Positions 17,983 through 26,368 of a stretch of DNA of 64,000 nt are shown here, in pieces. The position numbers and the translations under genes were made by a program. The DNA comes from Croceivirga radicis (GTDB lineage Bacteria; Bacteroidota; Bacteroidia; Flavobacteriales; Flavobacteriaceae), in the NCBI RefSeq assembly GCF_002072105.2, contig NZ_MTBC01000012.1, positions 37,543 to 101,542 of the forward strand. The letters are read 5' to 3'. The notes beneath the pieces are model-generated. The model did no database searches and had not been told where the DNA came from. It saw only the letters and a program-made list of their open reading frames with translations. The first letter of the stretch is position 1. Each line of letters starts with the position of its first letter.

Positions 17983-18447
17983 TTATAGATTACCGGTATA
18001 TTTTACGGTATCTGGAACTAAACCAGAATAGTCTCCACCATTACGTATTACATCTCTAACAATAGAACTGCTAATGTAAGACTTGCCAGATGAGGTTAAT
18101 AAGAATACGGTTTCAATTTCGGATAGTTTTCTATTGGTATGGGCAATTGCTTTTTCAAATTCAAAATCTGCAGGATTTCTAAGTCCTCTTAAAATAAAAC
18201 TAGCATCTATTTCTTTACAAAAATCTACGGTTAAGCCTTGGTAGGTTAGTACTTTAATACGGGGTTCGTCCTTAAAGGCTTCTAAAATAAATTGTTGGCG
18301 TTCTTCTAAAGAGAACATGTATTTTTTCTGTGCATTTATACCAATAGCAATTATCAATTCATCAAAAAGTGTAATACCTCTTTGTATAATATCATAATGG
18401 CCTAAGGTAAGTGGGTCAAAAGAACCTGGAAATATTGCGCGTCTCAT
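17983..18447 (-). CDS. coaD: Phosphopantetheine adenylyltransferase
   Basis: Fourth step of coenzyme A synthesis: 4'-phosphopantetheine plus ATP to dephospho-CoA. The nucleotidyltransferase signature GSFDPLTLGHYDII is at residues 8-21 and the ISSSIVRD motif is near the C terminus. At 154 aa it is typical. It lies 34 bases downstream of ddl on the same strand and is probably co-transcribed with it. Confidence 0.96.
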   Translation of the reverse strand: MRRAIFPGSFDPLTLGHYDIIQRGITLFDELIIAIGINAQKKYMFSLEERQQFILEAFKDEPRIKVLTYQGLTVDFCKEIDASFILRGLRNPADFEFEKAIAHTNRKLSEIETVFLLTSSGKSYISSSIVRDVIRNGGDYSGLVPDTVKYTGNL

Positions 18448-18481
18448 TTAGTTAAATTGCTGTTTGGTTAAATTTAAGGGT

Positions 18482-19462
18482 TTATTTATTCAATAGCGCA
18501 TCTTCTATTGCGCTACCAAATAATTCTTCTAAACTAATACCTGCTACCTTTGCTTGTTGGGGTAGTATGCTTTCTTCCGTAAGACCAGGGGTAGTATTTA
18601 CTTCAAGTAGATGGGGTATGTTGTTTACAAAAATAAATTCGCTCCTGGTATACCCTTTTAATTTTAAAACTTTATAGATTTTAAGTGCTAACTCACTTAC
18701 CGTTTTGTGTTGTTCTTCAGTTAGTCTAGCGGGCGTAATTTCTTGTGATTTTCCCTGATACTTCGCTTCATAATCAAAAAAGTCATTGTCAGATACTATT
18801 TCTGTTATGGGCAAGACCCTAACTTCCCCTTGGTAGGTAATAACACCAACGGAAACTTCTGTTCCGTCTAAGAACGATTCAATTATTACTTCATCATCTT
18901 CTTGTAATGCATTTTCTATTGCTTGGGGTAATTCTTTTGCTTTATAAACTTTAGAGATACCATAGCTACTCCCGGCTTTGTTGGCTTTTACAAAACAAGG
19001 TAGGCCTACAACATCAAGAATTTTTGATGTATTTATCTCATCCCCTTTGTTGTACGGTAGAGAGGTTGCACAAGGTATGCCATAGGGTTTTAGGGTACTT
19101 AAAAGGTCTCTTTTATTAAATGTCAAAGCTGCTTGGTAGTAATTACAGGCCGTTTGAGGTATACCAATTAATTCTAGGTAAGCTTGTAAAAGACCATCTT
19201 CGCCTGGTGTTCCATGTATGGCATTGAATACGCAATCAAAATGTAATGGCCTATTGTTTATAGTCAAGGAAAAATCAGCCTTGTTGATTTCACTTTCATT
19301 ACCAAGCTCATCTAGGTAATACCATTTATTTTTGGTTATCAATACCGGGTAAACATTGTATTTCTCTTTACTTAAGAATTTGGTAACCACTGAGCCACTC
19401 TTTTTTGAAATTTCCTTTTCACTAGAGTAACCTCCCATTACAATGGCTATGTTCTTTTTCAT
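18482..19462 (-). CDS. ddl: D-alanine--D-alanine ligase
   Basis: ATP-grasp ligase making the D-Ala-D-Ala dipeptide for peptidoglycan. The N-terminal signature (GGYSSEKEISKKSG) is present, as is the HGTPGEDG motif near residue 90. The ATP-grasp core (CFVKANKAGSSYGISKV, then IIESFLDGTEVSVGV) and the C-terminal LEVNTTPGLTEESILPQQA metal/active-site region are also intact. At 326 aa it is complete. It is divergent from the PASTA protein gene, which is also linked to the cell wall. Confidence 0.96.
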   Translation of the reverse strand: MKKNIAIVMGGYSSEKEISKKSGSVVTKFLSKEKYNVYPVLITKNKWYYLDELGNESEINKADFSLTINNRPLHFDCVFNAIHGTPGEDGLLQAYLELIGIPQTACNYYQAALTFNKRDLLSTLKPYGIPCATSLPYNKGDEINTSKILDVVGLPCFVKANKAGSSYGISKVYKAKELPQAIENALQEDDEVIIESFLDGTEVSVGVITYQGEVRVLPITEIVSDNDFFDYEAKYQGKSQEITPARLTEEQHKTVSELALKIYKVLKLKGYTRSEFIFVNNIPHLLEVNTTPGLTEESILPQQAKVAGISLEELFGSAIEDALLNK

Positions 19463-19513
19463 TCTTCACTATTAATGTAAAGCCAAAGTAAATAAAAAAA
19501 CAGGGCGTTTTTC

Positions 19514-19521
19514 TATATTTG
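19514..19521 (+). promoter_or_regulatory. Predicted -7 element upstream of the PASTA gene
   Basis: TATATTTG matches TAnnTTTG exactly and lies 17 bases before the start codon, but no clear TTG is seen at -33. It is a candidate only. Confidence 0.35.
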
Positions 19522-19538
19522 CCCGTAAACAATTTCCG

Positions 19539-20129
19539 ATGAAGGATTTTTTAAGCTTTCTTAAAAGCAAGACATTTTTAATACAATTGGCCATTGCCGC
19601 CATATTGATCGTACTTTTGGTGTTCTTAACCTTGGGATGGTTAAAAAGTACTACCAATCATGGAGAGTTTGTAGAGGTTCCAGATTTTTCTAAAATGTCT
19701 GTAATGGAAATGAGAAAAACTGCAGAAGATACGGGGCTGCGTTATGAGGTATTAGATTCTACGGACTATAATCCGGAATATCCTCGGTTTTCTATATTAG
19801 AGCAAAACCCGCCCGCGGGTTCTAAGGTTAAACAAGACAGAAAAATTTACTTTACCGTAAACCCATCTGGATACAAGAAAGTTTCTGTTCCGCAAATTAT
19901 ACAGGTTACCAGAAGAAACGCTAGCTCCATGTTGCGTGCCGTTGGTCTGGATGTGGAACGGGTTACTTATGTAGACGAAATTGGAAAGGATATGGTTTAT
20001 CGAATCAAATACAAAGGAAAAGATATAAGCCCAGGTGAAAGATTACCAAAAACCTCCAAAGTAGAATTAATTTGTGGTAACGGGACCGTACCACAAGAAG
20101 CTATAATAAAATCTGAATCTTCTCAATAA
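19539..20129 (+). CDS. PASTA domain membrane protein
   Basis: A short cytoplasmic N terminus is followed by one membrane helix (about residues 15-35). The extracytoplasmic part holds two PASTA repeats: EVPDFSKMSVMEMRKTAEDTG onward, and SVPQIIQVTRRNASSMLRAVG onward. PASTA domains bind peptidoglycan or beta-lactams in other bacteria, but here no kinase or transpeptidase domain is attached. Its stop overlaps the start of the pseudouridine synthase gene (TAATG), and it diverges from ddl. A role in sensing or organising the cell wall is plausible but not shown. Confidence 0.85.
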   Translation: MKDFLSFLKSKTFLIQLAIAAILIVLLVFLTLGWLKSTTNHGEFVEVPDFSKMSVMEMRKTAEDTGLRYEVLDSTDYNPEYPRFSILEQNPPAGSKVKQDRKIYFTVNPSGYKKVSVPQIIQVTRRNASSMLRAVGLDVERVTYVDEIGKDMVYRIKYKGKDISPGERLPKTSKVELICGNGTVPQEAIIKSESSQ

Positions 20130-21157
20130 TGGAGACAGAAGCATTTGGTCCGTCTCAAGAAGACGACTTATTTGAACACCATAAATTTGTTGCTTCTAAA
20201 GGGCAAGAACCGTTAAGGGTAGATAAGTTTTTAATGAACTTTATTGAAAACGCTACACGTAATAAAATTCAACAAGCCGCAAAAGATGGCCATATTTGGG
20301 TAAACGGTGCCACGGTAAAACAAAACTATAAAGTTAAGGCTGGTGATGTGGTTAAAGTTTTGTTTGAGCATCCACCCTACGAGTATTTGCTTACCCCAGA
20401 AGCTATTCCTTTAGACATTGTCTATGAAGACGACCATTTAATGGTTGTGAACAAACCGGCAGGTATGGTGGTGCACCCCGGTCATGGTAATTATTCGGGT
20501 ACCTTGGTAAATGCCTTGGTGCATCATTTTGAATCTTTACCTAATAATAGTTCTGGTAGGCCTGGTTTGGTGCATCGTATAGATAAAGATACTTCAGGTT
20601 TATTGGTTATTGCCAAAACAGAAGAGGCTATGACACACCTGGCCAATCAATTTTTTGAAAAAACCTCTAAAAGAGAATATATTGCCTTGGTGTGGGGTAA
20701 TATAGAAGAGGATGAAGGGACCATAGAGGGCCACCTGGCCAGAAATCCTAAAAACCGCCTGCAAATGATGGTTTTTCCTGATGGTGACCAAGGGAAAGAA
20801 GCAGTAACCCATTTTAAAGTATTGGAGAGGCTAGGTTACGTAACCTTGGTGTCTTGTAAATTAGAAACAGGAAGAACCCACCAGATACGTGTTCATATGA
20901 AATATATAGGACATACTTTATTTAATGATGAACGTTACGGTGGCGATAAAGTACTTAAGGGTACTACCTTTACCAAGTACAAGCAGTTTGTAGAAAATAC
21001 CTTTAAAGTGTTGCCTAGGCAAGCATTACACGCCAAAACACTTGGTTTTGTGCATCCAGTTACGGGAAAAGAACTCAATTTTGATTCTCCAATACCAGAA
21101 GATATGGTTGCAGCTATTGAAAAATGGAGAGGTTACAGTCAACATTTAAAAGCATAA
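20129..21157 (+). CDS. RluD-family 23S rRNA pseudouridine synthase
   Basis: Isomerises uridines in large-subunit rRNA. An N-terminal S4-like RNA-binding domain (LRVDKFLMNFIENATRNKI, about residues 27-90) precedes the catalytic domain. That domain carries the diagnostic HRIDKDTSGLLVIAK motif with the catalytic Asp. GRTHQIRVHMKYIGH further on is also family-typical. At 342 aa the length matches RluD. It is translationally coupled to the PASTA gene by one base. Confidence 0.93.
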   Translation: METEAFGPSQEDDLFEHHKFVASKGQEPLRVDKFLMNFIENATRNKIQQAAKDGHIWVNGATVKQNYKVKAGDVVKVLFEHPPYEYLLTPEAIPLDIVYEDDHLMVVNKPAGMVVHPGHGNYSGTLVNALVHHFESLPNNSSGRPGLVHRIDKDTSGLLVIAKTEEAMTHLANQFFEKTSKREYIALVWGNIEEDEGTIEGHLARNPKNRLQMMVFPDGDQGKEAVTHFKVLERLGYVTLVSCKLETGRTHQIRVHMKYIGHTLFNDERYGGDKVLKGTTFTKYKQFVENTFKVLPRQALHAKTLGFVHPVTGKELNFDSPIPEDMVAAIEKWRGYSQHLKA

Positions 21158-21246
21158 GAAAATTTAATCGTACTATTTAAAACAGCATTAGAAGTAAGTT
21201 TCTAATTGATGCTTTATCCGTTATTTTTGATTAAAAATAATTTCCA

Positions 21247-22008
21247 ATGAAAATTGTTATTTCTCCAGCTAAATCTTTAGATTTTGAATCTAATTTGCCA
21301 ACTACGCATTACAGTCAACCGCAATTTATAGCACAGGCAGAAAAAATAAATAAGACTTTGGCCAAGAAAAAGCCAAAGGCCCTAATGGAGTTGATGTCTA
21401 TATCCGATAATTTGGCGCAATTAAATTGGGAACGAAACCAACAATTCAGCACTCCGTTTACTACAGAGAATGCAAGGCCCGCGGTTTTTGCTTTCAATGG
21501 AGATGTGTATCAAGGTTTAGATGCCTACAGTTTACAAGATATTCAGATAGAACAATTACAAGATAAATTAAGAATCCTTTCTGGTCTGTATGGAATATTA
21601 AAACCGTTGGATTTAATACAACCTTATCGTTTAGAAATGGGTACGCAATTAAAGGTGGGCAGGAATAAGAACCTATATGAATTTTGGAAGAAAGAAGTAA
21701 CCAACCATCTAAACTCAGAACTTGAAGAAGATGAATTGTTCATTAATCTGGCAAGTAATGAATATTTTAGTGTTCTGGATAAAAAAGCTTTAAAAGTACC
21801 TGTAATTACGCCTGTTTTTAAAGATTGGAAGAACGATAAATTAAAGGTTATTAGCTTTTTTGCCAAAAAAGCGAGAGGCGCTATGGTACGCTATATTGTA
21901 GATAACAACGTAGATACCATGGAAGGATTGAAGTCTTTTGATTATGACGGTTATGAATTTAGCCAAGCCCATACTGTTAAAGCTAATGAGCCTGTCTTTA
22001 TTAGATAG
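21247..22008 (+). CDS. yaaA: Peroxide stress protein YaaA (UPF0246)
   Basis: Cytoplasmic DUF328 protein which in E. coli lowers free iron during peroxide stress. The N terminus MKIVISPAKSLDFES is diagnostic. Other conserved parts are FNGDVYQGLDA, LRILSGLYGILKPLDLIQPYRLEMGT and INLASNEYFSVLD. At 253 aa it is complete. A TATTTTTG element 17 bases before the ATG is a possible promoter. The gene stands alone with a small lipoprotein gene after it. Confidence 0.93.
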   Translation: MKIVISPAKSLDFESNLPTTHYSQPQFIAQAEKINKTLAKKKPKALMELMSISDNLAQLNWERNQQFSTPFTTENARPAVFAFNGDVYQGLDAYSLQDIQIEQLQDKLRILSGLYGILKPLDLIQPYRLEMGTQLKVGRNKNLYEFWKKEVTNHLNSELEEDELFINLASNEYFSVLDKKALKVPVITPVFKDWKNDKLKVISFFAKKARGAMVRYIVDNNVDTMEGLKSFDYDGYEFSQAHTVKANEPVFIR

Positions 22009-22053
22009 AATAAATGGAGCGATAAAGCGTTAGAAGATAAAAGCGTATTTGGT

Positions 22054-22413
22054 ATGAAAAAGCTACTCTTGTTCCTCATTGTTTTATCAACAATTTCTAC
22101 TTCTTGCAATGACCGTGACGATAACCTAGAATCGGTAAACATTCGTGTTGAAAATGTTTCTGCAATAAATTTTAATACGGTCACGGTGGGCGATGAGGCC
22201 CTTTTATTTGAAAACGTAGCAGCAGATAGTTACTCAGGTTATCAAGAGGCGGTTACTGGGTTTATGGAAGATATTATTACGGTAGAGGCAGATTCAACTT
22301 CTTATACCTACAAACCAGAAATGCGTACAGATTCTTTACCTATAGGTTTGTATACCTACAAATTATCCATAACAGAAGAGGGCGCTTTGGAAATGGAGTT
22401 TATTATTGATTAA
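22054..22413 (+). CDS. Small exported lipoprotein of unknown function
   Basis: A 119-aa protein with a signal peptide and a Cys at position 18 after a weak lipobox (STSC). The mature part is acidic and predicted all-beta, with the segment VENVSAINFNTVTVG. I recognise no family. It is 45 bases after yaaA on the same strand. Its stop is immediately adjacent to the stop of the convergent THX gene. Confidence 0.6.
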   Translation: MKKLLLFLIVLSTISTSCNDRDDNLESVNIRVENVSAINFNTVTVGDEALLFENVAADSYSGYQEAVTGFMEDIITVEADSTSYTYKPEMRTDSLPIGLYTYKLSITEEGALEMEFIID

Positions 22414-22542
22414 TTACTTAGCCCTTTCCAACCCAATTTTTTCTTCTGGGGTTGTATGCTTTTTAATTTTTCGTTTGCGTCTGGCACCATAAGATTTGTT
22501 GGCTATTTTGCCTCGCTTACTTTTTACATCACCTTTACCCAT
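22414..22542 (-). CDS. Small ribosomal subunit protein THX
   Basis: A 42-aa strongly basic protein, MGKGDVKSKRGKIANKSYG at its start, followed by an RRKRKIKK stretch. The pattern MGKGDxKxKRGKI.xxSYG.xRxRK is the hallmark of bacterial Thx/bTHX proteins, which fill a cavity in the head of the 30S subunit. The gene is too short for many ORF filters. It has the normal length, a clean ATG and a TAA stop touching the lipoprotein gene. Its presence fits Bacteroidota, where THX is widespread. Confidence 0.88.
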   Translation of the reverse strand: MGKGDVKSKRGKIANKSYGARRKRKIKKHTTPEEKIGLERAK

Positions 22543-22607
22543 ATCAATTAATTTTACTAGAAGGTACTAATTTTTAAAAATGCTAGCAAAAGCTATCTTT
22601 GTTAACT

Positions 22608-23267
22608 ATGTTTTTGCACACCCATCCGTATCCACCTTATTTATATCCAGGAGTAGAAAAATTAATTGTTGGCACATTGCCACCTCCAAGGTTCACGATA
22701 AAACAATTAAAGGAGGGCGATGTTGATTTTTGTTATGGAAGTAGGGACGGCCAACTGTGGCCAATACTGGACCGTATTTTTAATCTAGAATTACTTTACG
22801 AAACTACAGAAGCAGCCATTGCGCAACGCAAACTTTTTTTAAAGAGTAGAAATATTGGCATCTGTGATATTGTAGATAGTGCAGAAAGAGAAAAAATAGA
22901 CGCATCTGACTTAGGCATGCAACATGTTAAACTTAGAAATATCTTTGGGTATTTAGAACAATACCCTACCATACATACTTTACTGTTTACTGGCGGCAAT
23001 AGTAAAAACGGACCAGAATATTTTTTTAGAAAATTAGCTAGAGCGCACTCGGTCATTTATACTGCAGTAGAAACTTCGGTGCCAAGAATTCATCAGTTTG
23101 CACATCCTAAAACCAAAAAAATAATTTCTACCATTAGTTTAACCGCACCAAGCGGGGCAGCAAATAGGGCGGTAGGTAGTTTAATGGAATACAAAAGGCT
23201 AAAATCTAAAAACCCAAATTTTAACACGCTAGATTTTAGGGTTAAGCAATACAAGCCCTTTTTCTAA
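22608..23267 (+). CDS. Uracil-DNA glycosylase superfamily protein
   Basis: Probable base-excision enzyme. The family's first motif appears as LIVGTLPPPRF (residues 20-30), in place of the usual GxxPG water-activating loop. The second motif is near the C terminus as TAPSGAANRAVG, in place of HPS. Both are degenerate relative to E. coli Mug or UNG and closer to the hypoxanthine-glycosylase-like branch. The frame opens with a TTG at 22599, but I chose the ATG at 22608, giving 219 aa. The target lesion is unknown. Confidence 0.7.
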   Translation: MFLHTHPYPPYLYPGVEKLIVGTLPPPRFTIKQLKEGDVDFCYGSRDGQLWPILDRIFNLELLYETTEAAIAQRKLFLKSRNIGICDIVDSAEREKIDASDLGMQHVKLRNIFGYLEQYPTIHTLLFTGGNSKNGPEYFFRKLARAHSVIYTAVETSVPRIHQFAHPKTKKIISTISLTAPSGAANRAVGSLMEYKRLKSKNPNFNTLDFRVKQYKPFF

Positions 23268-23455
23268 TTTCATTTCCTAATAAGAAGATAAGTTATGCTT
23301 TCAATTTATTAGGCAAAGCAATGGTTAGGTTTATAACCAATACTTATTTTGTTAGGTTTGTATTTCGGTCAATATAAATTGTGATAGGATTATTATCAGT
23401 AGTTTTCTAGCGCTATATTACCGAGATTTGAAATTCATCTAGAAAAAAGAGCTTA

Positions 23456-26011
23456 ATGAACAAAATGCAACAAGTAAAACGTCTGGCAGAGTTTAAAAAG
23501 TCTGTCACCAATAGGTACAACATCTATAACAGTTTGTTCCTTAGTCTGCCCTATGCAGATATGGAAAACGTTGCCACCTTGGTTCCTTTATTATTTGAGC
23601 AGTGCGAAAAAGGTTTAAATGCTGGTAAAAAACCTGAAGAAATATTAGAGAATTTCTTTACCAGTGTAGCAGGTATAGAAGATGAGAAACAGCGTATAGA
23701 TTTCATGTTTCGAATTATACAATACGTAGAACGCCAAGTGGTGTTGTATGATAGTGTAGAAGATGCCGCATTTCCAAAATTGCAAAAATATACCAACTCT
23801 CTTGGGATTAAAGATTACTTTGAATTGGTAGACCAAAATAAAAATTGGGACAAGATTTCTAAAAAGCTATCTACGTTTAGTGCAAGAATAGTACTTACGG
23901 CGCACCCAACCCAATTTTATACACCTGCGGTTCTAGATATCATTTCAGAATTAAGAAGAATGATAGAGGATAACCGCATCAATGATATTGATACCACCTT
24001 ACAACAATTGGGTTTAACATCTTTGGTGAATTCAAGGAAACCAACCCCGTTAGACGAAGCAAAAAACATTATCCATATTCTAAGAAATACATATTATGAT
24101 GCTATAGGAGATTTGTTCTTAGACATAAAGCGTAATATTAGGGACGAGAAATTTGATAATTACGACATAATTAAACTTGGTTTTTGGCCCGGTGGTGACC
24201 GTGATGGTAACCCTTATGTTACGGAAGACATCACCAAAAAAGTGGCAGACGAGTTACGCCTTACCCTTATGAAGTGTTATTACAATGATATAAAGGCCCT
24301 TCGTAAAAAATTAACGTTTAGAGGTTTGTCTGAGCCATTGGAGTTGTTGAGCGACAAACTATACAAAGCTATGTTCCAAACAGAGTTTTTGGTTACTTAT
24401 GAAGAAATCATCGAAAGCTTGGAGCAAGTAAAAGAAATTTTGGTTGCGGATTACCATGGTCTGTATTTAGAAGATTTAAATAACATGATAGACAAAGTGC
24501 ATATTTTTAAAGTGCATTTTGCAACCCTAGATATTCGCCAAGACCACAGTAAACACTATTTAACGGTTACAGAAGTGCTTAAAAAGCAAGGTGTAATTAA
24601 AGATAATTTAGAAGAATTATCCCAAGAGAACTTAATCGATTGTTTACTACATAAAGATATATCTGTTAACGCTACAGACTTTGATGAAGATATTGTAGTA
24701 CAAACCTTAACCAATATTTCTAGATTAAAAGAAATACAAAGAAGAAACGGTGAGGCTGGCTGTAATCGTTATATTATAAGTAATAGTGAGGATATCTATT
24801 CGGTACTTTTTGTATTTGGATTGTTTAGGTGGTGTGGTTGGAAAACCGAGGACATTACTTTTGATATTGTACCACTATTTGAAACCATGAAAGGTATGGA
24901 GGCCGCAGAAGAAGTAATGCAAGCTCTATTTGATATACCAATGTACAAAGAACATCTAGCACGTAGAAAAGATGTACATACTATTATGTTGGGCTTCTCT
25001 GATGGTACAAAGGATGGCGGGTATTTAAAAGCCAACTGGTCTATTTTAAAAACCAAGGAAACTTTAAGTAAAGTGTGCAAGAAAAACGGTATCAAAGCTA
25101 TTTTCTTTGATGGTAGAGGTGGACCGCCAGCACGTGGTGGTGGTAAAACACATCGTTTCTATGCCGCACAAACCAAGGATGTTGCCAACCATGAAATTCA
25201 ATTAACCGTACAAGGACAAACCATTACCAGTACGTTTGGTACCAAAGAGCAATTTAAACACAATGCGGAACAATTACTTACCGCTGGGCTAAGCAATAAC
25301 CTGTTTGGAAAAGAACACAAAATTTCTGGAGAGCAACGTAGGTTAATAGAAAAACTTTCTCAGCTTAGTTTTAATAAATATGACGCGTTAAAACAACATG
25401 AGAAGTTTATACCTTATTTGGAGCATAGAAGTACGTTAAAATATTATACCAAGGCAAATATTGGTAGTAGACCAGGAAAACGTGGTAATAAAAAGCAACT
25501 GACCTTATCTGACCTTAGGGCGATTTCCTTTGTTGGCTCTTGGAGCCAGTTAAAGCAAAATGTACCAGGCTATTTTGGTTTGGGTACGGCCATTGCACAG
25601 CTTAAAGAAGAAGGTAAGATGAACGATGTGAAAAAACTGTTCAAAGAAGTGCCTTTCTTTAGAGCTTTGATGATGAATAGTATGATGTCTCTGGCAAAAA
25701 CCAACTTCAATTTAACCAGTTATATGAAGGAGGATAAGGAGTTCGGTGATTTTTGGAAGATTCTACACCAAGAGTTTGAACTGTCTAAAAAGATGCTATT
25801 GCAAATTTCTGGACATAAAATCTTAATGGAAGACGAGGCGGTTTCTAGAGAATCCGTTAAGATTCGTGAGAAAATTGTTCTGCCGTTATTGGTAATTCAG
25901 CAGAATGCGCTCTTCCATATAACCAAAGATTCTGAATTTAAAGAATTGTATGAGAAGATAGTGACGCGCAGTCTCTACGGTAATATTAATGCCAGTAGAA
26001 ACTCGGCTTAA
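23456..26011 (+). CDS. ppc: Phosphoenolpyruvate carboxylase
   Basis: Anaplerotic enzyme making oxaloacetate from PEP and bicarbonate. Catalytic motifs are intact: VLTAHPTQ with His150, FWPGGDRDGNPYVT, and the flexible loop FFDGRGGPPARGGGKTH. The C terminus ends SRNSA instead of the QNTG seen in many bacterial enzymes. At 851 aa it is slightly shorter than E. coli Ppc (883). The gene stands alone, with a 188-base upstream region and a strong terminator eight bases after the stop. Confidence 0.95.
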   Translation: MNKMQQVKRLAEFKKSVTNRYNIYNSLFLSLPYADMENVATLVPLLFEQCEKGLNAGKKPEEILENFFTSVAGIEDEKQRIDFMFRIIQYVERQVVLYDSVEDAAFPKLQKYTNSLGIKDYFELVDQNKNWDKISKKLSTFSARIVLTAHPTQFYTPAVLDIISELRRMIEDNRINDIDTTLQQLGLTSLVNSRKPTPLDEAKNIIHILRNTYYDAIGDLFLDIKRNIRDEKFDNYDIIKLGFWPGGDRDGNPYVTEDITKKVADELRLTLMKCYYNDIKALRKKLTFRGLSEPLELLSDKLYKAMFQTEFLVTYEEIIESLEQVKEILVADYHGLYLEDLNNMIDKVHIFKVHFATLDIRQDHSKHYLTVTEVLKKQGVIKDNLEELSQENLIDCLLHKDISVNATDFDEDIVVQTLTNISRLKEIQRRNGEAGCNRYIISNSEDIYSVLFVFGLFRWCGWKTEDITFDIVPLFETMKGMEAAEEVMQALFDIPMYKEHLARRKDVHTIMLGFSDGTKDGGYLKANWSILKTKETLSKVCKKNGIKAIFFDGRGGPPARGGGKTHRFYAAQTKDVANHEIQLTVQGQTITSTFGTKEQFKHNAEQLLTAGLSNNLFGKEHKISGEQRRLIEKLSQLSFNKYDALKQHEKFIPYLEHRSTLKYYTKANIGSRPGKRGNKKQLTLSDLRAISFVGSWSQLKQNVPGYFGLGTAIAQLKEEGKMNDVKKLFKEVPFFRALMMNSMMSLAKTNFNLTSYMKEDKEFGDFWKILHQEFELSKKMLLQISGHKILMEDEAVSRESVKIREKIVLPLLVIQQNALFHITKDSEFKELYEKIVTRSLYGNINASRNSA

Positions 26012-26018
26012 ATAATAG

Positions 26019-26049
26019 AAAAAGCCCCTGAGAAATCAGGGGCTTTTTT
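26019..26049 (+). terminator. Intrinsic terminator after ppc
   Basis: GCCCCTGA and TCAGGGGC form an 8-bp GC-rich stem around GAAA, flanked by A5 and T6. The symmetric flanks make it bidirectional, so it can also stop the small minus-strand gene that ends at 26072. Confidence 0.92.
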
Positions 26050-26071
26050 ATGCTTATAAAAAGAGATATTA

Positions 26072-26215
26072 TTATCCTTTATTTTGTTGCTTTTTAACGG
26101 TATCCTCGTCAATATCAAAATCGTTGGTTTTGATGTTGGTATTCCCAGTTGGGTTGGTAGGATTGGTTTGTTCTACTTTTCTTTTAAACTTCTTCTTATC
26201 TTCAATAATTCCCAT
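26072..26215 (-). CDS. Small hydrophilic protein of unknown function
   Basis: A 47-aa ORF running ATG to TAA. Features are a Lys-rich N terminus (MGIIEDKKKFKRKVEQ), an Asn/Thr/Pro middle with NPTNPTGNTN, an acidic DFDIDEDT patch and a Lys/Gln-rich end. There is no signal peptide or membrane segment. It ends just beyond the ppc terminator, which can serve it in reverse. The strong charge pattern and tidy terminator suggest a real gene, but I recognise no family. Confidence 0.5.
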   Translation of the reverse strand: MGIIEDKKKFKRKVEQTNPTNPTGNTNIKTNDFDIDEDTVKKQQNKG

Positions 26216-26368
26216 AGTTTCTTTTTTTAATTATTTACTAGTAAGATACAGATTGCTATAGGCAAACTTCGTTAATAGCCTACTAAAACTATGTTATTGG
26301 TTGTTAATGCATTACCAATAATTGCTTTAGCGCTAAGCTTAGGCAAGATTCAACGCTTTAAAGCCTAT

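Noticed and set aside
21158..21246. Hairpin after the pseudouridine synthase gene as a terminator
   Set aside because: The GCATTAGAA / TTCTAATTGATGC pairing has a large asymmetric bulge and no U-tract. It is too weak to call.
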